Of a stretch of DNA of 64,000 bases, positions 27,925 through 39,900 are shown piece by piece. The stretch is taken from positions 10,260,732 through 10,324,731 of the forward strand of contig KL647288.1 in the NCBI GenBank assembly GCA_000727475.1, read 5' to 3'. Origin of the DNA: Sarcocystis neurona (Eukaryota; Apicomplexa; Conoidasida; Eucoccidiorida; Sarcocystidae). The stretch's first letter is position 1; every line of letters starts with the position of its first letter. Position numbers and translations under genes: made by a program. The notes under the pieces were generated by a model. That model was not told the DNA's origin and searched no databases. It saw only the letters and a program-made list of their open reading frames with translations.

Positions 27925-30900
27925 ATGGGGGGTGCCTCTGCTGCTGGTTCGAGGAGTGTGTCTCCTCGGGGCCGCCGCAGCCCTTCCCGGCGGTCGAGAC
28001 CTGACGCCCCGAGAGATAAAAGAAGCAGCAAATCGTCTGTTCCTTCTCCTACCTCGTCCCACAGAGATAGGAAGTGCCGTAGATCTTCTTCCTCGTCATC
28101 ACTGTCTCCCGCGTCTGCGGCACATAGCGACCGATACCACCGTCGAGACACTCGCAAAAAACACGACAGCAAAAGTGAAGAACACAGAAGCAGCAGAAGC
28201 AGTACAGGCAGCGGCAGCAGCAGCAGCGTAAGTAGCAGCAGTGGGAGCTGTGGCAATAGCAGACGAACAGACTGCGGGCGCGACGAACGGAACGGCGAGA
28301 GACGGCAGCGAGAAAGCACACAGGAAGGGAGAATCAACCGCCGCAGCAACAGCAGGAACCGACGCAGCTCCAGCAGGAGCCGCCTCAGCTGCAGCAGCAA
28401 GAACAGTGGCAGCGGTGGCAGAAGAGAAGAGGAGGTTCGGTCGGATCTGCGCGGTGAGGGGAGCGGCGGCGCTGGGGGAAGCCGCAGCAGTTACTGGTCC
28501 AGCGGTGACAGTGCAAGCAACAACAGCAGCAGCAGCAGTAGCGCAGGCCGGAGCAACAGCGGCGGCAGCGCGGCCGACAGCAGCAGGAGCAGCAGACGCA
28601 GCAGGGAACGCTGGCGCAGTAGAAGCAGCTCTCCGCGGCCGCTCTCTTCTTCGAGCAGTAGCAGCGGCCACGACGGCACCACCCGCTCTCGAGGGAAGAG
28701 TGGAAGAAGAAGCCGCGGCAGAGGAGGAGAAGACGAAGCACCAGCTGCTCGCCGCTCCCGGAGCAGCTCTGCAGGCAGCAGCAAAAGACGCAAGAAGCAC
28801 CGCGACAGCAGTACGGAAGTCAAGCCGGCGGAGGGGTGGCCGCAGCAGCACGACAGGTGCAGCACTCCCACACCTGCTGGAGCTGCGTCGGGAAAGAGCT
28901 CAGACGCGAGGCGGGACCGACCTACGACCACCGCAGCTGTCAAGGCGAACGATAGCAGTATCCGTAGTAGTAACGCCGGCACCAGCAGTGGCAGCAACAG
29001 TACCGGCACGAGCCGCGGCAGCAGCGGGTGCAGCACGAGCCATGGGAGAAGAAGTAAAGGCAGCGACAGCAATGACAGCAGCAGCAGCAGCAGCGAAAGC
29101 AAGTCGTCGCTGGGAACAGCGGTCGGAATCGTCGAGCAGCGTCGCAAGGCCCGCTGGGATAGTCTACGAAGTCTTGCGGCCGGTGACGGCAGTACAAGTT
29201 CACCTGGCGCGTCAAAAGCAGACGAGGTGGCATCTGCGGAGAGGACCTGCACCAGTAGTGTGAACAGCAGCAACAGTGTGAGCAGAAGCAGCAGCAGCAA
29301 AAGTTCGAGCGACGGTGCCAGCACGGGCAGCTCACGCGGAAGTAACGGCAGTGCAGGCGGGGGTGGTAGCAGCAGCAGCAGAGGGGAAGGGCAGGAGGCC
29401 TGTGAGAAGAAGGAAGCAGTTGCAGCCAGTAGCGACGCTGGGGGGCCGCAAGGGAAACTCACGCGTTTGGAGCGTTTTCGTGCGCTCAAGCAGCAGCAGC
29501 AACAACAGCAGCAACAACAGCAGCAGCAGCAACAGCAACAACAGGAGCAACAGGAGAAAGGAGAAGTCGCAGCACCAGCAACGGAAGGAGTCGCGGAGAA
29601 GAGTGAGGAGCTTCCGTTTATCTCTCCTACAAAGTCGGCAGGAGGCGCTGCAGGAGGGGGGACTGCTGGCGCTAGCGGCACAAACATGTCTTTCTTCAAA
29701 CGCAGCACGACAGGAGCACCAGCAGGCGCATCTGCTGCTGCTGCTCTTTCTGAGATTACCAGCTCTGGAAGGCCGAGTGGCGACGCAGCAGCAGCTCCTG
29801 CTAAGCAGCAGGCGAAGAAGGAGAAAATCGCACGTAGTGCTGCGGTGCCAGCGGGGGGAAGGGAGGCGACGTCGGCGGCGGCGGCTGCGGCGGCGGCGGC
29901 TGCAGCAGTGGCTGCTGCGGCAGCCAGAGCGACTGCTGCTGCGCGCACCATGCAGCAGACGAAGGCTGGGCAACAGCAGCAGCAGCACGCAGCGGCAGCA
30001 GCAGATGCTTTGAAGAGAGATGACGACGCAGCTGCTGGGGAGAGTGAGGGCACTGATAGTACGGCGAAACGCCTCGAGAAGAGGGAGACAGGAGGACAGG
30101 AATCGAAGACAGCAGGTGCTGCTGCTGCACCAGGTGGAAAGCAGCAAGCAGCAACTGACGCAAAAAGTTCTGAGAATGCCGGCGCAGCAGCAGCAGGAGC
30201 AGCACCAAAGAAGAAGCCGATGAGCAAGTTAAAGGCTCGCAGGCAGCAGCAGATGGAGCTGCTGCGCTCGTTAGAAGGACGCGTCGACTTGTTTACCAAC
30301 AGCGCGGAAGATTCCCTAGACGCCTTCATGCAGACACTCGAAGCTGAAGCGAAAGAAGAGGTACGGGCGTACATATACATGTATTCATCTGCGTATTACG
30401 TACTTGACCACGCATAACTCTTCCGCGTGTGCATGCATCTACACATTTGTATACACGTGTGTGTGTATGTATGCACGCGTCGAAAATATACTCTTTTAGA
30501 TCTTCTGTGTACAAGTAAATACATCTTTGTACTGTAGCATCCACGTAGGTACGTTACTTCACAGTGCGCATGCATGCGTAGTACTTGCACGTCAGCCTCG
30601 GTGTTCAGGTGGTATCTGTACACCACAGAGGCGCTTATGCTTGTGTCGTATCCTCAACCGTGTGAGAAGACACTTGTTGACTGTCCAGCATTCCGTACGT
30701 CTACACGTACATGCCAGTGCTGACACCGATGCCATTGCCTTTTCTCTGATGCACGTGGCGACTTCGGACACGCTCACGGTGACTGTTTGACAGTCTACCC
30801 AGTCTTTTCGTCTTTGTTTATCTGTCATCCCGCGCGTCTGTGTTTTTACCTGTCTGCCTGTGGATCATCTCGACTATTGCTGTACACGTACACGTATGCA

Positions 30901-33900
30901 TGTATGCACATATATCTACGCCGTAGCACAGGATACGTGTTTCACATAAAGGTGACTATGTAGCTCGTCTTCCACCTGCCCGTAGACGTGTACGTACGTC
31001 CGTGTGGGAGCTGACATGTGTATACGCGTAGGCCATTTTTTTATCTGTCCGTAGACGTGTACGTACGTATAGGTAGAAGCTGACAGATGGACACGCGTAG
31101 GCGGTTCTCTATGTATCCGTGGACGCGTACGTACGTGTGTGTGAAGGCTGACAGGTGTACATGCGTGTTTTTGCGCGTTGCTTAAGTAGAACTGCACCCG
31201 TGCGTCTGCCTGTCTTTGTAAATACTTGTGGACTCAAGTGGTGGTGTGTAGTTGTCTTTGTCCAGGTTTGTCTGCCCGTCAAGTGTAGGTGGGCGGGGAC
31301 GGAGGTGGGTGACGCGTGTCTTTATCAACCTGGTGTGGATCTCTCTATGCTTTCTCTGTGTTCCAAGGCATGCAGTAGCCGATGTGTAGGGTCAGGGGAA
31401 CCGTTCCCGTACGTCTGCGGCGAGCCGTATTTTCCGGGCATCAGAGATAACGCTGTCTTTCATGGCGCGCTGGCGAGGCTGTTGATTCCCTGCTGCCGGC
31501 TGCCGCTGTCGTGTCTGTTGCTGTTGCTGCGCGTTGCCGCTGGGCCGCAAGCTTTCTACGTGCCTGCTGGTGCTGTTGCTGTTTCCTTGTTGCGTACGGA
31601 CAGCTGGAAGCGGCGAAGGAGGAGGAGCAGGGGAAGGTGGCTGCGCTGCGTTGCTTGACAGTCGGAGATGCAGGAACGAAGGATAAGAAGTCCAGCGGCG
31701 CAGCAGCAGCAGCAACAGCAAAACAAGACGAACTTGGGGCTGATTCTGCTGCTGTGGTTCCGCAGAGCATTTCACTTGAGGAGATAGCGCGTTGGTCAGA
31801 AGTGGAACATCAGTTCCTTCCTGCAGCAGCAGCGGCTTCTTCGTCGTCTACTGCGGGACACAGCAGAAGCAGCGGCAGCAGTGACAGCACGACAGCATCA
31901 GGGGACGCTGCTGCTTCCAACAGTGATGCGGCTGTGACGCCGCTGCCTTCGCGTGTGAAGCGAGAGGAGACCGCAGATACTGAAGAAGCTGCACGCGGCG
32001 CTTCCTCGCTTTCGTCTTCCGCAAAGAAGGCGTCAGGAAGCTCTGCAGTACGTGACAGAGAGACGAGCGCCAGCAACAAGGAGGACTCTGCTGCTGCCGG
32101 TCGTGCTCAAAAAAGTTCGAGTGGAGGTGCCCAGGCTGCGCCGTGTGCTGGTGGCGCACAAGCTGCCAACGTCAAAGAGAGCGCCGCTGATGCTGCTGGC
32201 GTTGCGGCGCAAGTGAAGACCGAGAGAGAGCCAGAGGGAGTTCGCCGCTCTGGCGGTGACAACGTGAGTGCTGCAGCAGCAGGTGAGGGTCAGGCTGACA
32301 AAGAGAGAACTGTCGTAGAAGTGAAAGGGGAAGGAAAAGGTGTAGCGGCAGTGGAAAGAGAAGGAGGAGAAGACAGACGTACAGCAACCGCAGCAGGTGG
32401 TGCAGGAGAAGGCGCCGGTGGCAGCAGCGCCTCTGGCGAGGAGAGTTCGACTGGTGCGGAAGGAAAGGGTCAGCAGCAGGTGGGAGAAGACGACGACGAG
32501 TACTACAAGTTGTTTATCGAGAGCCTGCGGAAGCGAACCGCCGCAGCAGAGGAGAAGGGACCGGCGGCGGCGGCGGCAGACGCGGCCCACTCGGCAGGAG
32601 CGGACGCAGGAGCAGCAGGTGACAGAGAGAAGAGTAGTCGCCAAGAAGAACGGCGCAGGCGACGACGTGCGAAGGGGCAGCAGCAAGGGACAGGGACAGC
32701 TGGCGGCGGTACCGAGGATGAGGAAGGGGGAGATGAGGAAGAGCGAGTGTTTTCGGATGGCGGCGGAGATAGCGAAGGCAGCGCGAGCAGCGACGAAGAC
32801 GAGGAGGATGGAGAGAACGGCGAGAAGAAAAAGAAAGGAGGCGAGGGAGGAGAAGAAGACCTTTCATACTTTGATCTGCTGCTCAAAGTAGGCACCAAGA
32901 AGCAACTTCCCACCGTCGACCACGCCGCCAGCGAGTACCCAGAAATCCGCAAGAATATATACGTCCAAGTGAAGGAGATCACCAACATGAAGGACCACGA
33001 GGTGGAAGCCTTGCGAAAGACGCATGGCAACATCCGAGTCAGAGGCAAGCAGTGCCCCCGGCCTATCAAGAGTTTCTATCAGTGCGGTCTGCCCGACCGA
33101 ATACTCCGGGTACGTATGCCTGCACTCCAGCGTACTGCGTCTCTCCCACCTTCTTCCACAAAATCTCCACCACGTTCAAAATTGCACACTTGGAGGAGGG
33201 AGAATTCCCTACGGTAAGCGCGTCTCTCTTAAAACAAAGGGTCTCCGTTTTCTACGTGGCTCCTCCGCCACCGCGCTGTGTCCGTATTGGCCTCGTAGAC
33301 TTGTTGATTGCAAGTACACAGATGGCCGTGTCGGATGAGTGGATGGAAAGTCGTTCGAAGCCGAAGCCGCTGCTATGTCTTTGTGTCGGAGTCTCCCTAT
33401 CGACCCCGTCACAGGCGACTGCAGCGCTGCATCCCTCTGTACCATGTATGTATACGCGCACGTGTCTATATTATAGACGCACACTACATGCGTCATATAT
33501 GTGTATTTATGTGGTGTGTGCAGCGACAGTGTGCGGCTTGTATTTACTCATGTGGGTTTTCCTGAATATCCTCGAGAGCAGCGCCGTGGCCCGTTTCGCT
33601 TCAGTCAGTCGTGACAGGTGCTTGTACGTATGTGTATGACAGGCAGCCGTGGTCTGGGTTTTCCTTTGTCGTGGGATGTGGGCGCTTTGCAGACAAGCGC
33701 ATGGCAGTGGCCTCTCACATATCATTCCTGCAGTCTGTGTCTATATATATATATGTGCGAGCGTGTTTGCCTACAGGAAACTCTCGCTTTGTCTGTTAAG
33801 AGAACGACATTCGTGACAACACGGTGATCCTGTCTCTCTCCGTATACTTGTGTGTATATATGAATACCTTTGTGTGTACACACGTCAGTATATATATATA

Positions 33901-36900
33901 TATAAATGTATGTAAATATGTACACATATACATATATATATGTATGTATATACGTGTGTACTTGTTACACGGTCTTGCATGCAGATATACTTGAATTTAT
34001 GAGCGCGTGTGTAGGTACAGACCTGTGTCTGAGGGTGAGTATTTCTGTCTCCTGACGTTTGTATGAGTAGGAAGGGGGCAGTCTTAAACGAAGGGATGTG
34101 TGCCCGTAGGCTGTGCGGAACGTTTGGTGCGGTGTTGCGACATTTTTGTCGGTCCTAGCCAGGCAGCAGCGTATAGGAAGGATGTGTGGTGTGTTGTACA
34201 CACAGGAGAGTGTATATGTGTACCGCACAGAAGCTCATACGTAAAAACGTCGAAAATGAACGCACAGCACTCGCCCAGCGGGGTGGCTGGTGTGGTGTGC
34301 ATAGAGGAGTATATGCATGTGAAGCGCACAGGAACTTATACGTAAAAACGTGGAGAATGCATGTACAGCAGTCGTCCCGCGGGGCGGCTACGGGATCGAC
34401 ATTATGGGTGTGTTTTTGTCTTGCATGTGGCGCACGCAGTATCTGACTCTCCGCGGAATCACAGAGCCATTCCCGATTCAAATGCAAGCGATCCCTTCGT
34501 TAATGTGCGGGAGAGATGTTATCGCAGTAGCAGAGACGGGCAGCGGAAAGACGCTCGCGTACGCGTTGCCGCTGCTGCGGCACGTGCTGAGTGTCAAGCA
34601 GCAGTACAAAGCCCACGCGGCGGCCCAGAAGCTGCAGCGGCAGCTGCAGGAGGAAGCGCTTCAGCGGGGCGGACAGCAGCAAGAGAACGGAGGAGGCGCT
34701 GCGAACGGCGGCAGCGGCAGCACGAGCGCTGCAGGCGGGGCTGCTGGCGGCGGCACGAGCGGCGGGACTCAGCCGGAGCTGCAATCCCGGCCTGCCGCGG
34801 CGGGGGAGAAGGCAGGGACGAAAACGGGAGAAAAGGAGAATGCGGCACAATCGGTGCAGAAAAAAGACTCGAAAGAAAAAGTTATTGTTTACAAAGATTT
34901 TAAAGAGGGCATGATTGCATTGGTGAGACAGACATGAGTAGTTCGATCTCTAGAGGGAGAGGAAGAAAATTCCGTCGTTTCCGATGCTGTTACTGCTGGA
35001 TCATACGATGCGCTGCTGTCGCCACGACTACTGGGCTGTGCATGCGGGCGCTGCTGCTGGTATGCTGCGACAACTGCTGCTCTTGCAGCGCTCTACCTGC
35101 CCGCTGTGCTTTGTCGCTGCTGTAAAGTCGCAGCTCTGAAGAAGACAAGACGGGGAAGCTCAAGGGACGCGGCGCTGTTGCTCCTGCGGGTCCTGGTGCA
35201 GCTCACTCTATAACCGCAGGACGACGCTGCTTCTCTCATTACTACCGCTGCTGCGCTGCTGCTATAACCGTTGCTGTTGCCGGTGATGCCGCAGGGATTG
35301 CACTCGGTCAGTGCTGTCGCTGCTGCTATCGCTGCTGCTGTCGATACTGCCGTCGCTGGTGGTGTCACTGCTGTCGGTGCTGTTGCTGGCGCCACATGGG
35401 CGGGTGGTGGCAGGCCTCAGGAAGGTTGTGGTGTTGTAGCGTGTGCTGCTATCGCTTTTCACCTTCCCAGAAGAAGACGGGCCAGCGCCAGGTAGCTGGA
35501 CCCTGCAGCTCGTGCAGCCGCAGCCGCAGCTCTTCGGGAAGATAACCGTGTCCCACCTGTTGCAGCTGCAGCAGCAGTACCCACATTTCTCCTTCACTGC
35601 TGCTGTCATTTCTGTCTCGTCCTCCCTTTATGTCGGCCCTTCCCCGCCCGTGGGGTACTGCGCAGCAGCGCAGCCGCACTGCTGCAGGCGCGGCGCAGAG
35701 GATTGGTTTGCGTTGCCTGCGGTCACAACTACTTGTGGGCGCACATCGATTTCTTTGCAGTGCTGCGGTGCTGCTGCAGGTGATTGCACCGACGCGGGAA
35801 TTAACGCTGCAGATCTTCAAAGAGATCAACCGGTGCTGCCGCCTAGTCCAACTAAGTGCTGTCGCATGCTATGGGGGCGCTGGCATTGGCAGGTAAGGAA
35901 GAAGCCGCTGATGCAGCTGCGTCAGCCGTGGCTCTTTGTTAGAATTTTGTGACCGCAGTCCGCAGGCGCACGCGCGCCGGATAAGTTGCGGTGACAGCAG
36001 TACAGCCAACTGGGAGAAGCTTGTCATGAACTGCAGTGGTGCCTGCATGCTTGCTCTCTCTCTCTTTATACATGTATGTATATATATATATATACGTGTG
36101 CATGTATAAATATTGCGCACACACACGTGGGGGATCGTGGAGGAAGAAATTTATCGCCTGTTACACTGCAGGTCTGCGTTGGGTGGGGAGGCACAGGTGA
36201 ATAGTGACGAAAGAGCGAAGAGAGGCGGCTACGCACGTAGCACACACGTAGGCAGAAGGTCACTCCAGTAGTACTGGGAGGTCGTAGAAGTATCGACAAG
36301 CAGCGAGGAGGTTCGCTTCCTGCGTCATAACGTCCTGCGTCGTCTTATCTGCTCGACAATTTTGTCTTGTATACTTTATGTAATTGGCAGTGGGCATGTG
36401 AGAGCTCATGTGTCTTTGACTGTTCAAACGGAAGATTTTTGCCGGGTATATATGCACCGGTAACTTCCGGTGTAGACATGTATGTATATATATTCATAGG
36501 TGCATATGAGTGCCTTGCATACTGTGTCGTATATATATACATATATATATGTGCACACTTGCAACGCATGCAGAGTACGTGTGCGTCTCGGTGTGGTCCG
36601 CGCGTACACGTTGGAGAGCCGCGACATAAAACAGGAACAGCGTTTGAGCCAATTGACGTCGGGTTGATAATCCTCTTGACACTCAGACTTACGGATGTTA
36701 TCGTCGGGGACGTAGGAAGATACGTGGAGTGCCGTCTCCGCCATGTGTCTGTGGGGTGTACCTACACCGCAACAGCAGTCAACAGCTCGTTCGGGGAACG
36801 AAGCGGAACACGCGCGTGGTGGCAGAAATAGACGGAAACCTGTTGACGTGCCGTCCCTGCGAATAGAGGAAAGTGGCCACCCACGCTTGTGTGGACGCCC

Positions 36901-39900
36901 ACCTACGTATGGACGCCCACTTACATCTGGAGGCCCACCTACTTGTGGACGCCTACCTACATGTGGACGCCTACATACGTGTGGACGCCTACCTACGTGT
37001 GGACGCGCCCACGTGTGTGTGTGCCCACGGGTGTGTATACGGGTGTATGTTTTTGGGGTGTACGCACACCGCAGCCAACTGGGAGCTATCAAACGAGGCG
37101 TTGACGTCGTGGTGGGCACCCCGGGAAGACTCATTGACATTCTCACCATGAATGCAGGGAAACTCACTTCTCTTAAACGGGTGACTTTCATAGTTTTGGA
37201 CGAGGCAGATAGGATGTTTGATTTCGGCTTCGAGCCCCAGGTCACATCTATCATAGCGTCCACGCGTCCGGACCGGCAGACGTGCATGTTCTCGGCGACT
37301 TTTCCTCCGCATATCGAAGGTAAAAAACAGACAGCGAGAGCATCTGGGCGAATCAGGCCCACGGCTGCGCAGCGGTGAAGAACGACGTAGACGCGAGCCT
37401 ATCTACCTCTCTGTAGGAGCTTCGCTGCCTATAATAGGGAGACCTGTGTTGACCTCTCTTTGCCTTTATGTATGCGCTGTATGTACCCTGCTCTCTGTCC
37501 CCCTCGACGTTCGCGCTCTTGTATTTCTGTTAATACGAATCTCGGTATCTCGCTGTACGTCTGCACAGCGTCCCCTTCTCCTTTGTGTCAATTTCTGCTC
37601 TCGCCCTACCTATGATATGTATATACATATATGTATATATGAGCGCTCGCTCGTTCTTTCACCGTGCGGAAGAAAAGGCCTGCATAGGAAGCAATTCTAC
37701 CCCGGGTGTGTGCGTCTGCCGTGGGCTGAAAAAGTGTCCACATCTGTGCCAGTGCGTCGTTAATTTCCGTCCCATATTTTTAGCTACGCATGCGGTGGTC
37801 CCTGACGAGTGGGCTGGGCTGCCTACAACTCATATACGTACACGCGTATATATATGTCTATCTATCCATATATATATATGTAAATAAACGTACATATCTG
37901 CGCGTGTTCTTATCCTTTCGTGCGTGTAGACGTGTGTGTGAAAGGACGCCTGAAGAAGAGCGTGTACGTCTGCGTAGTGGTGTACGTGTGTGTATACATG
38001 TGTGCGTATATTTATATATATATATCTGTATATAATCCTGCATGTATACCTATGCATATATACACGTATATACACACATGTATACATATATATGTACACG
38101 TAGGTGCGCCTTGAAGACGGGGATTATATTTGTCAAAGTTCATGTACGCGTACGCGTCTACTTTGGGGGCGTGTCTCACAGACACACTCATATATATGTG
38201 TATATATATATATAACTGTATGTATATATATTTGTATGTGTGTGCGTGTAGTTGAAGGTCAAGAAGCAGTGCCCCATCGTGTACGTTGCTTGTATGAATG
38301 CATGAGTAGACACGTGTGTACGTGGGAGTGGACGGCTATCTGCTGCTGTTGCGTGCGCGTCGTCAGTGCTGGCGCGGCGTATATTACGGAAACCGCTGGA
38401 AATTATTGTGGGCGAGAAGGGGCGCACTGCTTCGACGGTTCAGCAGTACGTGGAAGTAATGGAGGAAGACGCGAAGTTTATCAGGTCAGCGTGTTTCTTC
38501 TGTTTTCAGGACTCCCTTAACTTTTCCTTCCCGTCTTCGAACGTTTCCTCTTCTTGATCCTCGGGCTCCCGTCCTTCGACGCTTTTCTTCGTTTGTCTTC
38601 TTTTTCTGCCTCTCCTTTCCCCCTTCTCTCGGTTTTTCTCTTTGATATCTCCCTCTGCTGTCTTGTGGAGAAGATCTGCAGACAGCGTGTGCCTCTATTC
38701 GCAGCAGGAACCAAGAAATCCCCACCGCAGCCTCCCCCTCAGCACGTTGACCACTACGCCGTCATGGGGCGCAACACTTGCGTGCACATGTGTGTTGACC
38801 GATACTCCGTAATGCGTGTGCATGTGCGTATCTTCCCCCAGACGAGTGTGCGCACACACTCGCTGTGTGGAAGAGGCGGGCAAGCAGACGGGTCCTGTGT
38901 CGACGCGCTTGTGTCGGGGGACACACGCATCCCGCACTGACGTGCGCAGGTGGACGCATGCAGAACGCACACAGGCAGTGAAACACGGGCTGCATCAGAG
39001 AGACTACTCACGTGGACCCTTGCAGCAGAAGGAGCGCGCAGAGACATGCGTGCCCGCACAGGTGTATGAATGCAAGACCCGCATCCCGAGGGCTGTACGC
39101 ATGGGCGTGGGTGTGGGCACGAGGACACGGCAGGCGGCACGTATGTGGATGTGGCTGCGCTGCGAAGATGCGGGGCCGTGCCTGGAGGCGTCGAAGCAGC
39201 TGCAGTGCGTCTGCACTGCGCGTCTCTTTGCATGCGCTTGCCTTATCGCCGTGTGGCGTGTGTCTTTGCATGCGGTTGCGCTAAAGCTGTGTGGCGCGTC
39301 TCTCTGCATGCGCCTGCGTTATAGCTACGTAGGTATTTGTATGTGTGCACGTAGACGTATCTGTATCGTGTATGTTTACGTGCGTCCGTCCACTTGGGGC
39401 TTCCTGTCGCGTGTACGAGTTTGCGTCTGTGTGCGAATTTTGCTCGGCGACCGCAGGGCGCCTTTTCCGCGTGCGTGCACTACGTCCGAATGGAGACATA
39501 TACATGCGTCTCACCATTCTCTTCCTCTGTATCTGTCTTCGCTGTTGCTCTGCATGTCAGTTCCGCGCCCCTGCCCCTCCCTACACCGTGTGTATATGTA
39601 CTTCCGTCTGTGTATGCGTGGGAAGGGCGTGCGTGTGACTGACGTGCGTGCAGACTGCTGCAGCTACTGGGGGAGTGGCAGGAGCACGGCTCGATTCTTA
39701 TTTTCGTCAACCGCCAGGTTGAAGCCGACGAGCTCTTCACGGAGCTTCTAAAGGTAATAGCTCCAGAATGACGGACGATCGCCTTCACGTGTCTACTCTG
39801 AGTGTCCTACCACGCGCGCAGCGCAGTAGATGCTCTCGTCTACTTGTATATAACTGCGTCTGTGTGTAAGAGAAGGTAGACGTTTTGACCCGTGTGACAC

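Noticed and set aside
28241..29263. 340-codon plus frame in another phase of DDX46 exon 1
   Set aside because: Alanine-rich shadow produced by triplet bias; it does not lead to the DSLDAFM element or the donor phase.
28491..30380. 629-codon minus-strand frame opposite DDX46 exon 1
   Set aside because: It is the mirror of CAG triplets (Leu/Ala/Cys runs); the plus frame carries the helicase N-terminus and splices in phase.
36873..37010. Regular short repeats resembling a CRISPR array
   Set aside because: Units are contiguous 18-bp copies without unique spacers, inside a eukaryotic intron.
36424..37362. 312-codon minus-strand frame
   Set aside because: Covers the 18-bp minisatellite and runs antisense to helicase motifs in exon 5; the period is a multiple of three and so stays open by construction.
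38816..39751. 311-codon plus frame
   Set aside because: Lies mostly in DDX46 intron 6, overlaps exon 7 in a different phase and is Cys/Arg-rich without any domain.
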